Shown here piece after piece: positions 54,157 to 61,960 of a stretch of 64,000 bases of DNA (its first letter is position 1; each line of letters begins with the position of its first letter). Source of the DNA: Flavobacteriaceae bacterium (lineage in GTDB: Bacteria > Bacteroidota > Bacteroidia > Flavobacteriales > Flavobacteriaceae); contig JAPORT010000083.1 in assembly GCA_026710085.1 (NCBI GenBank), positions 24,316 to 88,315 on the forward strand, read 5' to 3'. The notes beneath the pieces are model-generated. The model made no database searches and had not been told where the DNA came from. It saw only the letters and a program-made list of their open reading frames with translations. The translations under genes and the position numbers were made by a program.

Positions 54157-55779
54157 ATGAAAGTTTCTTTTAAAATATTGTTAATCACTGCATTGTTATA
54201 TTCATGTCAAAGCGATTTTCTAGAAGAGAATCTAGATAATGTATTAGTATCGAATAATTATTATTCCACCGTAGAGGAAGCCGAAAGTGCCGTCATCGGC
54301 CTTTATTCTCAATTAGCAAGAGATGGTCTTTACGGTTTGTATTTAAGTATGTGTAGTGATTTAGGAACCGATATTGCTTACTTTACTCAAAGAACCAATA
54401 CGATTTATACCTATGCTAATTATTTAATCACCAGTTCTACAGGAAATTTAATTGCTACGTGGAGACAAGCCTATAGCGTCATTCATGCTAGTAATTTGTT
54501 GATCGAAAAACTGCCTGAAAAGGCCACTTTTAGTCAAGAACGTCAGAATGAACTTCTAGCTGAAGCGAGGTTTATCAGAGCATTGACTTACTTTGTGTTG
54601 GTCCGTATTTATGGAGATATCCCCTTAATCGAAAAGCCACAGAATTTGTCAGATAATTTACAGGTGTCAAGAGCGCCAGTTGCTGAGGTCTATCAGTTTA
54701 TCTTGGATGATTTAAATTTTGCAAAAGAGCATATGAAATGGTTAAGCGAAATGCCTCAAAGTGGTGGGCGCGTTAGTAAAAATGCTGTTTTGGGTGTCCT
54801 CACTCGTGTCTATAGCACCATGGCAGGCCATCCGTTACAGGACACTTCGAAATGGGAAATGGCCGCTAGCACGGCTAAAGAGCTGATTGATACGAACTTT
54901 CATGATTTACTACCCAATTACAGTCAAATTTTTCTCAACTTAAGAGATGATGTTTATGATTTTACTGAAAGCATATGGGAAATTGCATATACAGAAGGCG
55001 ATTTAGGACATCGGATCGGGTCTTTTAACGGCATCAGATCAACATCAGGACCCAATGGAGAACCCAGTAGTGAAGTAGGGGGCGGTAGTGGATTTGTGAA
55101 ATCAACCGTGAACTTACGAAAAAAGTATGGGGAAAATGGTGAAGGTTATGATCCAGGTATTACGGATTTCAGATATCATTGGAATTGTATTCCTTATCAG
55201 CTGGATGGGACTGGAAAACCGAGACTGAACTCCGATGGCACCGTAAGACTTTCTAACGAGTTTCTTTTGGTCTCTTACAGAAAAGAAATGAGTTTTGGTG
55301 CTTATACAGCCAATGAGACGGGTGTAAATGCTTTAACACTTCGATATGCCGATGTGCTCTTGATGTATGCTGAAGCAGAAAATGAGTTAAATGGCATTCA
55401 AAGAAATCCTCTGGCTAACGACATTTTGAAGCAAATTAGACAACGTGCATTCAGGAGTTTTAGTGATTCGGGTGCTGTGACTCAGTTCGAAGATGTTGAA
55501 ATTGAAGGCATCAACTATAATTATGATTATTCTTCATTATCGCAAGTTGATTTTAGAAACTTTGTGAGAGACGAAAGAGCTAGGGAACTTCCTGGAGAAG
55601 GCGTGCGTCGATGGGATTTATTGCGATGGAATTTGCTTTACCCTTTTGTAAAGAGTTTAGAAGGGAGAGAACCTAGAGGAACAGCATGGGAAAATATTCA
55701 ACCCCACCATGTGTTATTTCCGATCCCTCAAAGAGAGATTGATATCAATCCATTACTAATCCAAAACGAAGGTTATTGA
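54157..55779 (+). CDS. susD: SusD-like glycan-binding lipoprotein
   Basis: The 540-residue surface lipoprotein has lipobox LLYSC (Cys17) followed by QSDFLEENLDNVLVSNNYY, typical of RagB/SusD. Alpha-helical TPR-like core segments are LLAEARFIRALTYFVLVRIYGDIPLI and TLRYADVLLMYAEAENEL; the C-terminal FRNFVRDERARELPGEGVRRWDLLRW is the family hallmark. It forms the lid of the SusC transporter and binds oligosaccharides. It lies directly downstream of susC and 20 bp upstream of the repeat lipoprotein. Confidence 0.96.
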   Translation: MKVSFKILLITALLYSCQSDFLEENLDNVLVSNNYYSTVEEAESAVIGLYSQLARDGLYGLYLSMCSDLGTDIAYFTQRTNTIYTYANYLITSSTGNLIATWRQAYSVIHASNLLIEKLPEKATFSQERQNELLAEARFIRALTYFVLVRIYGDIPLIEKPQNLSDNLQVSRAPVAEVYQFILDDLNFAKEHMKWLSEMPQSGGRVSKNAVLGVLTRVYSTMAGHPLQDTSKWEMAASTAKELIDTNFHDLLPNYSQIFLNLRDDVYDFTESIWEIAYTEGDLGHRIGSFNGIRSTSGPNGEPSSEVGGGSGFVKSTVNLRKKYGENGEGYDPGITDFRYHWNCIPYQLDGTGKPRLNSDGTVRLSNEFLLVSYRKEMSFGAYTANETGVNALTLRYADVLLMYAEAENELNGIQRNPLANDILKQIRQRAFRSFSDSGAVTQFEDVEIEGINYNYDYSSLSQVDFRNFVRDERARELPGEGVRRWDLLRWNLLYPFVKSLEGREPRGTAWENIQPHHVLFPIPQREIDINPLLIQNEGY

Positions 55780-55799
55780 ATAATCATCAATTCTATGAT

Positions 55800-58301
55800 A
55801 TGAAAAAAAGGTGGTCAACTTACAACAAATCAATATTATTTATACTGGCGATTTTTCTTGGAGTTACTTCATGTTTAAAAGATACGGAGGCTCCAATTGT
55901 GGCTGTTCAATTTGAAAACACAACGATTACTGAGGGGGAATCCATCAAGATTTCGATTTCAAACAACCCTGATTTAGTTACATTATATTCTGGAGAGTTT
56001 GGATTCCAATACGAGCATAGAGAAAGGACATCCATTGAAAGTCCACCTCCAGACTTAAGTTTTGCCTCGTACAGTACAGGAAGCTCTCATGAATCTGGCT
56101 ATGTCTATTTTGTTTATAGTACTGATTATAGTGGACAAGGCGATCCATCAGATGCTACTTGGGAAATTTTAAGTACCAATAATAAGAGTCACGAAAAGTA
56201 TAATGAATTAGATTGGGGGACCTTGGATAACAATTCTAGAGAAAAAAAGTTTTTCAGTAGAAGCCTGTCGTTAGATGGCATTAGAGGCGAAAAAACCCAT
56301 TTCGCCTTTCGTTACGAAGGCATGTCTGGTTTGACACAAAGAAGGTGGTATATTACTGATTTTATTGTTGAAGCGGTTATTCCTGAAGCCAATAATCAGA
56401 TAATCAATGTCGTTACCGAAGACTTCTTAAGTAACAGTGGTTCGGATTGGACTACGTTTAGTGTTAAAGGAAAAGAAGAATGGGTCTTGGCCGGCGGGGC
56501 CAGGCATCTTGGATCCATTTGGATAGGGGCTAATAACAGAGCTGATGATAACGAAGACTGGTTAATCATGGCCCCATTAGATTTAATGTCAAGTGAATAT
56601 CCAACGACACCGGATAAAGGCATCCCTATTAAAACGATTAATGAAACCAATAAAGTTTTTGAGTATACATATGCTAGACCCGGAGAATATATAGCCACTC
56701 TCCTTGTGAATCATTGGGATTATCATCATAATGTGTTTAATTCTCAATTATTTGAACAAACCATTACTGTTTTAAAAAAGCAACCGTCTTCTCCCTCCCC
56801 TGATGATTCCACGGATAGCGATGATTCGACCGACACGGATGACTCCACGGGCAACGATGGTTCGACCGACACGGATGACTCCACGGACAGCGATGGTTCG
56901 ACCGACACGGATGATTCCACGGACAGCGATGGTTCGACTGACACGGATGATTCCACGGGTAGTGATGGTTCGACCGACACGGATGATTCTACTATGAAAG
57001 GACGGCGTATAGAAATAATAGAGGATATCCCATCTCCTTTCAAGGTCGGAGATACTCACACATTGACTTTTAAATACTATAATGAGGAAGGAAAAGAAGA
57101 AGCTCTTGATAGACCACGATGGGACTCTTCAACCCCTGGAGTAGCCGACGTCGATCCTGCGACTGGAGTGGTAACAGCTAAAAATGCGGGAACAACGGTC
57201 ATTACGGTTAGGACTCGTGAACCAGAAGCAACTCGAGTAACCGATACCTATGAAATCACAGTCTCTGATCTTGATGATTCCAACACTGGGGACTCTTCAG
57301 ACACGGATGACTCTTCAGACACCGATGATTCCACGGATACCGACGATTCGACCGATACGGATGACTCGACGGACAGCGATGATTCCACGGATACCGACGA
57401 TTCGACCGATGCGGATGACTCCACAGACACGGATGATTCCACGGATACCGACGATTCGACCGATGCGGATGACTCCACAGACACCGATGATTCGACCGAT
57501 ACGGATGACTCGACGGACAGCGATGATTCCACGGATACCGACGATTCGACCGATGCGGATGACTCCACAGACACGGATGATTCCACGGATACCGACGATT
57601 CGACCGATGCGGATGACTCCACAGACACCGATGATTCGACCGATACGGATGACTCGACGGACAGCGATGATTCCACGGATACCGACGATTCGACCGATGC
57701 GGATGACTCTTCAGACACGGATGATTCCACGGACACCGATGATTCGACGGATACCGATGATTCCACGGACACTGATGATTCGACGGATACCGATGATTCG
57801 ACCGATACGGATGATTCCACGGACAGCGATGATTCGACCGATGCGGATGACTCCACAGACACCGATGATTCGACGGATACCGATGATTCCACGGACACTG
57901 ATGATTCGACGGATACCGATGACTCCACAGATACTGACGACTCGACGGACACCGATGACTCCACAGATACCGACGACTCGATGGACACGGATGATTCCAC
58001 AGACACCGATGACTCTACGATGAAAGGACGGCGTATAGAAATAATAGAAGATATCCCATCTCCTTTCAACGTTGGAGATACTCACACGTTGACTTTTAAA
58101 TACTATAATGAGGAAGGAAAAGAAGAAGTTCTTGAGAAACCACGATGGGACTCTGCTCCCGGCAAAGTAGCCGATGTCGATCCTGCGACTGGAGTGGTAA
58201 CAGCTAAAAGTGCGGGAACAGCGGTCATTACGGTTAGGACTCGTGAACCAGAAGCAACTCGAGTAACCGATACCTATGAAATCACAGTCTCTGATCCATA
58301 G
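55800..58301 (+). CDS. surface lipoprotein with two BIG2 domains on Asp-Ser-Thr-Asp stalks (SusE/F position)
   Basis: The protein has 833 residues; the lipobox is VTSC in FLGVTSCLKD. Residues about 30-330 resemble SusE/F-position proteins of the DUF5017 kind (EDFLSNSGSDWTTFSVKGKEEWVLAGGA, then a PKD-like YTYARPGEYIATLLV). A DSTDTD/DSTDSD stalk follows (about 333-397), then a BIG2-type Ig domain (about 398-490, SPFKVGDTHTLTFKYYNEEG ... GVVTAKNAGTTVITVRT). A second, far longer stalk (about 493-738) and a second nearly identical BIG2 domain end the chain. The Ser-Asp stalks recall staphylococcal Sdr proteins. ATG 55800 is chosen over the overlapping TTG 55776. The likely role is to hold glycan or another ligand away from the cell surface. 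Confidence 0.8.
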   Translation: MKKRWSTYNKSILFILAIFLGVTSCLKDTEAPIVAVQFENTTITEGESIKISISNNPDLVTLYSGEFGFQYEHRERTSIESPPPDLSFASYSTGSSHESGYVYFVYSTDYSGQGDPSDATWEILSTNNKSHEKYNELDWGTLDNNSREKKFFSRSLSLDGIRGEKTHFAFRYEGMSGLTQRRWYITDFIVEAVIPEANNQIINVVTEDFLSNSGSDWTTFSVKGKEEWVLAGGARHLGSIWIGANNRADDNEDWLIMAPLDLMSSEYPTTPDKGIPIKTINETNKVFEYTYARPGEYIATLLVNHWDYHHNVFNSQLFEQTITVLKKQPSSPSPDDSTDSDDSTDTDDSTGNDGSTDTDDSTDSDGSTDTDDSTDSDGSTDTDDSTGSDGSTDTDDSTMKGRRIEIIEDIPSPFKVGDTHTLTFKYYNEEGKEEALDRPRWDSSTPGVADVDPATGVVTAKNAGTTVITVRTREPEATRVTDTYEITVSDLDDSNTGDSSDTDDSSDTDDSTDTDDSTDTDDSTDSDDSTDTDDSTDADDSTDTDDSTDTDDSTDADDSTDTDDSTDTDDSTDSDDSTDTDDSTDADDSTDTDDSTDTDDSTDADDSTDTDDSTDTDDSTDSDDSTDTDDSTDADDSSDTDDSTDTDDSTDTDDSTDTDDSTDTDDSTDTDDSTDSDDSTDADDSTDTDDSTDTDDSTDTDDSTDTDDSTDTDDSTDTDDSTDTDDSMDTDDSTDTDDSTMKGRRIEIIEDIPSPFNVGDTHTLTFKYYNEEGKEEVLEKPRWDSAPGKVADVDPATGVVTAKSAGTAVITVRTREPEATRVTDTYEITVSDP
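56797..56993. repeat. short Asp-Ser-Thr-Asp coding repeat
   Basis: About eleven 18-bp units encode DDSTDS, DDSTDT and DGSTDT hexapeptides. The units GATGGTTCGACCGACACG and GATGACTCCACGGACAGC alternate as a 36-bp step. It encodes the first stalk of the lipoprotein. Confidence 0.85.
57274..58019. repeat. long Asp-Ser-Thr-Asp coding repeat with a 144-bp higher-order unit
   Basis: About forty 18-bp units encode DDSTD(T/S/A). Within it a 144-bp unit (eight hexapeptides, sixth residue S-T-A-T-T-A-T-T) recurs exactly: the marker GACTCGACGGACAGC is at 57363, 57507 and 57651. The remaining units from about 57710 are more uniform. This shows recent tandem duplication on top of an older 18-bp expansion. 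Confidence 0.9.
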
Positions 58302-58478
58302 AAGAAAAAATTGCTTTTTGTGGTTCTAAACCAACTATAAGTGGGGTTCGTTATTTAGATTACTATTTTAGGTTCTTTCCGTTCCTAATGGTTTAAGTTT
58401 GATGGGGATTTGTTTAGTATGATTGAACTTGTTGGTGCAGGGAATAGTTCACACATCACAATCACTTGGATTCTAAGT

Positions 58479-58496
58479 AATCCACCACGGTGGATT
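58479..58496. promoter_or_regulatory. perfect inverted repeat upstream of the second PL8 gene
   Basis: AATCCACC-AC-GGTGGATT is a perfect 8-bp dyad with a 2-bp centre, 166 bp before the PL8 start and 178 bp after the lipoprotein stop. No T-run follows, so it looks more like an operator than a terminator. The rest of the 361-bp gap (58302-58662) shows no gene. Confidence 0.45.
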
Positions 58497-58662
58497 GGTC
58501 ATTAAAAACGAATGAATTGATTTTAATAAAACATTTCTGCCTCTACAAAAATCCTAACGATAAGAAAACATCAATAACAGAGGCGTTTGCAAAGTTGAAT
58601 AACGTAGTCCTAAAGAAAAGATTAAATCAATATAGGTATCGTGTTGCACTAGAGGTTTGAAC

Positions 58663-61600
58663 ATGTTTGTTACTTTTTTTAGGAAACACTTGGCACTAAA
58701 TCTTGTGCAAAAGTTGTTGTTCGTGGTCCTTTCGATGACATTGTACTATTCCTATCCTCAAGCATTACGTTGTAATGATTCTGAGGTTCGTTGTCAAGAG
58801 GCAAATACATTTCGGAATCAAGAAATAGAAATGATTCTAGGATTATTTGATCTGAAAAGTGATGATTATATATCAAATATCTTATCAGATGGTAACATTG
58901 CCCCCAGTGGAACACCTATTGGTTATCCCAATTTACCTAAGTCAGAAAGTGAACGAAGGAATCCAAGCAAGGAACAATTAACTATATCGGAAAAATACAT
59001 CGATGATTTGCTAGATCTTGGAATAGCTTATCATAAAAGCACTAGATATACCAAAGACTCTGAATTAGCTACTAAGTTATTTGGTACATTGAATCATTGG
59101 TTGAAGCATCATGAAATTAAGCCACGGTGGGATGTAACATTTAAACATGGAGCACCTCTAATCGCCGCCAAATTAGATATGATTTTATTGCTTATGATGG
59201 AACCACTAGTTGCCGACATTCAATCTAATAGTCATCAAGCCAATGAAATTTTAAGATTGGTTCTAGAGCATACTTTAGAAATATTCAATCAAGACCCTCC
59301 TTTTAATGCACAAAATAGAGGTCAAAATTGGATAGGACGTTTTCCACGCCTACGGACGAATGCGGCCTCAGCCTCTATCTTAAAGGGACCTCAATCTTTT
59401 GATGATTTAAAAGCTCATATTGAAGCTGGACTGCGAGATGACCCAGAGGACTTGATCTATCAAGGACAGGGAAGGCAAGTCGATGGAACTTTTTTTCATC
59501 ACGGAAATCAAATGTATAATGCGCCTTATGGACTAAAATCCGAAGCTCAAATCGCTGCTTGGTTCAAATATTTTGAGGACACCTCATGGGAATATGATGC
59601 GTTTTATTATCAATTGCTTGAAGATAGAGTACTAGACTACATGAAAGCGGTATCTTACAAAGAGCATTATTATGATTTAGCCATTGTTGGTGGTAAAAGT
59701 GTCGTTCATTCAAGAGGGAGTATCTTGATGGAACCACACTCGGTAAGGGGTGCTATTAAGAGCATTCAAGGTCTAAAACATTTCAAATTGAAACGATTGG
59801 ATGAATTAGGTGAGTATGAAGCCATCTTAAAGAATCAACAAGGGTATCATTTTTCAAAACAATTTTGGATTGGAGACTATTATGCGCATCAAAAGCCTGA
59901 ATATTTTGTAGGGTTTAAGACCGTCAGTATTGAGACGAAGTCCCCCGAATGGTTTCCAAATTTTTTCATAGGCAGTGGTATGACATCTATTTTAGTTCGT
60001 GGAGATGAATATCAACAGGCCCGTCGTAAATGGGACTTTACCGCACTACCTGGAACCACGGTCGAACGAGTGGATCACACAGAAGCGAACTTAGGGGGAG
60101 GGGGTGCTGCTGCCAAACATTTTGGGCGCAATCGGTTTAATGGAGGAGCCAGTAATGGTGAAATTGGAGTATCGGGTTTTCAGTTGAATCGGCGGAAGGA
60201 TGAAAGGGCTAGAGTAGCCAACCTTCAAGCCAATATCGGTCGATTTTTTTTTCATCATGAAGTAGTCGCCATGGGCAGTTCCATTGAACGAAAAAAGGAG
60301 ATAGGATATGAAGATGACGTAAGAACCACGATTAACCAAACGGAATTAAAAACAAACGTGGAGTGGGGAAACACGTCCATGAGTGGTTCCATTAACTTTT
60401 CTGAAGCTCGAAAATCCAAACCAGTTTCAATCCAAAAAAAAGGAACCGGTTTGCCAACGGATAGTTTTAGGGTTAATATTCCTACTTGGTTTTGGCATGA
60501 TGGGGTCGGATACTTGATCATCCCTCAAAACGGAAATTTTGTTGAAATTGAACTTTGGGCTGAAGTAAGAACTGGCCGTTGGGGTATTGAAATAGGAGAG
60601 AGAGGAAATATTCCAATATTTCAATTAGGGATAAATCATGGTATCGAATTGGATGATTCTTCGAATCACTATGTCTATGTCATTTTACCTAACATGACGC
60701 CCGGCGAAATCGCAAGTTACGTCAAGGAAATACCTTTTGAAATCATTGCGAATACATCGGAGAAACAGATTATTTACCATAAAGAGCTAAAAGCGACTCA
60801 AGCTATCTTTTATAAAGCGGCGACACTTGATAATAACCATGGACTTCAGTTGGAAGTTGACAAAGAGCTTGTCATCATGTTGGATGAGTCGGACTCCAAT
60901 GAGATAAAACTGTATTACGCTAATCCAATGAAACGTCCTCCAATGGATGTTTCTTCGACTCCAATGAAGATCAACAAGTTACTTTTAAGTGGCAACAATG
61001 ACGTCATTTTAGATGAAATCGAAGCAGCTTCACATGTGATCCTTGATTTTGAAACAGATACAGATTTTGAAACGAAGCCTCAACAAAAAGTCCTCTCTAT
61101 TCCCTCTCGAAATTTTTTAATCAGTGTTAACGGGAATGAAAGTTGTACAACTGATGGAAAAAGTTCGATTGAAGTTCATGCCAATGAGGCGTCAACCGGT
61201 TATCAAGTTGAACTATCGGGGCAAGAAATAAATATGTCGAAAACTTTTGGACAAACTGAAAGACGACTAACATTTGAATCGATATCTCCCGGTAAATACT
61301 CCGTTAGGATTTGGAAAGATGATTTTGAACAGATCTATGAAGTCATTGTCAAAGAACCCCCTACTTTGGTTGTCCAAGCTAGTGTCGATGAAGTATTTAG
61401 GGTTTTGAATCTAGATTTAAAAGGGGGACGTTCCTATTTAGTTTCTGTTAATGGAGTTCAAAATCAATATGATGATTCTGGATTGGTGCGTATTCCCATT
61501 GAGGAAGATATAACGGATATCAAAGTTTCTACACCTGATGTATGTCAAGGTCAATACCACGATCGATTTATTTTAGAATCATCGGTAGCGATTTATCCGA

Positions 61601-61821
61601 ATCCTATCGAGAAAAATTTAAATGTGATTGTTCCACAGGATAAAGATGCAACAATTCAAATTTTCAATTCATCAGGAAGAAGAATTTACATTTCAAATAA
61701 CTCTCATTTAAACGGAAATTCTGCATTAATTGTTCCCATGTCGGAGTACACAGCAGGGGTTTATATAGTTCAGGTAAGTTATGAGGATTATGCAGAGAGC
61801 TTTAAAATTGTGAAGAAATGA
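58663..61821 (+). CDS. PL8 lyase (chondroitin AC/hyaluronate lyase-like) with T9SS sorting domain
   Basis: The 1052-residue secreted protein starts at ATG 58663 (the TTG at 58657 is less likely), and its signal contains LLFVVLSMTLYYS. The alpha/alpha toroid holds GQNWIGRFPRL (candidate Asn), DGTFFHHGNQMYNAPYG (His/Tyr, about 273-289) and SRGSI (Arg), then WDFTALPGTTVER (about 456). These match the PL8 Asn-His-Tyr-Arg tetrad. Super-sandwich and C-terminal domains follow. The last 80 residues (YPNPIEKNLNVIVPQ ... GVYIVQVSY) are a type A T9SS sorting domain, so it is released or displayed at the surface. It would make the first cuts in the polymer before SusCD uptake. It is distinct from the ABC-like lyase at 37 kb. 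Confidence 0.88.
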   Translation: MFVTFFRKHLALNLVQKLLFVVLSMTLYYSYPQALRCNDSEVRCQEANTFRNQEIEMILGLFDLKSDDYISNILSDGNIAPSGTPIGYPNLPKSESERRNPSKEQLTISEKYIDDLLDLGIAYHKSTRYTKDSELATKLFGTLNHWLKHHEIKPRWDVTFKHGAPLIAAKLDMILLLMMEPLVADIQSNSHQANEILRLVLEHTLEIFNQDPPFNAQNRGQNWIGRFPRLRTNAASASILKGPQSFDDLKAHIEAGLRDDPEDLIYQGQGRQVDGTFFHHGNQMYNAPYGLKSEAQIAAWFKYFEDTSWEYDAFYYQLLEDRVLDYMKAVSYKEHYYDLAIVGGKSVVHSRGSILMEPHSVRGAIKSIQGLKHFKLKRLDELGEYEAILKNQQGYHFSKQFWIGDYYAHQKPEYFVGFKTVSIETKSPEWFPNFFIGSGMTSILVRGDEYQQARRKWDFTALPGTTVERVDHTEANLGGGGAAAKHFGRNRFNGGASNGEIGVSGFQLNRRKDERARVANLQANIGRFFFHHEVVAMGSSIERKKEIGYEDDVRTTINQTELKTNVEWGNTSMSGSINFSEARKSKPVSIQKKGTGLPTDSFRVNIPTWFWHDGVGYLIIPQNGNFVEIELWAEVRTGRWGIEIGERGNIPIFQLGINHGIELDDSSNHYVYVILPNMTPGEIASYVKEIPFEIIANTSEKQIIYHKELKATQAIFYKAATLDNNHGLQLEVDKELVIMLDESDSNEIKLYYANPMKRPPMDVSSTPMKINKLLLSGNNDVILDEIEAASHVILDFETDTDFETKPQQKVLSIPSRNFLISVNGNESCTTDGKSSIEVHANEASTGYQVELSGQEINMSKTFGQTERRLTFESISPGKYSVRIWKDDFEQIYEVIVKEPPTLVVQASVDEVFRVLNLDLKGGRSYLVSVNGVQNQYDDSGLVRIPIEEDITDIKVSTPDVCQGQYHDRFILESSVAIYPNPIEKNLNVIVPQDKDATIQIFNSSGRRIYISNNSHLNGNSALIVPMSEYTAGVYIVQVSYEDYAESFKIVKK

Positions 61822-61960
61822 AAAATAGACCTATAAGTAGTATGATTGACTCAATAAATATTCAAAATAAATTACTTTACGAGTTTTGGTCGAATTTGGT
61901 TCGTTTTTCTTTCTTTTGGTTTTCTAACCTAAATTCTTAATTAGTTATTGAACACTCCAA

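Noticed and set aside
57274..58019. Tandem repeat considered as a CRISPR array
   Set aside because: The 18-bp units are contiguous, coding and without unique spacers; no cas genes are present.
57248..58069. Minus-strand frame of 273 codons rich in Ser-Val-Glu repeats
   Set aside because: It is the shadow of the 18-bp repeat coding for the DDSTDx stalk; such repeats leave several frames open. It has no homology or signals of its own.
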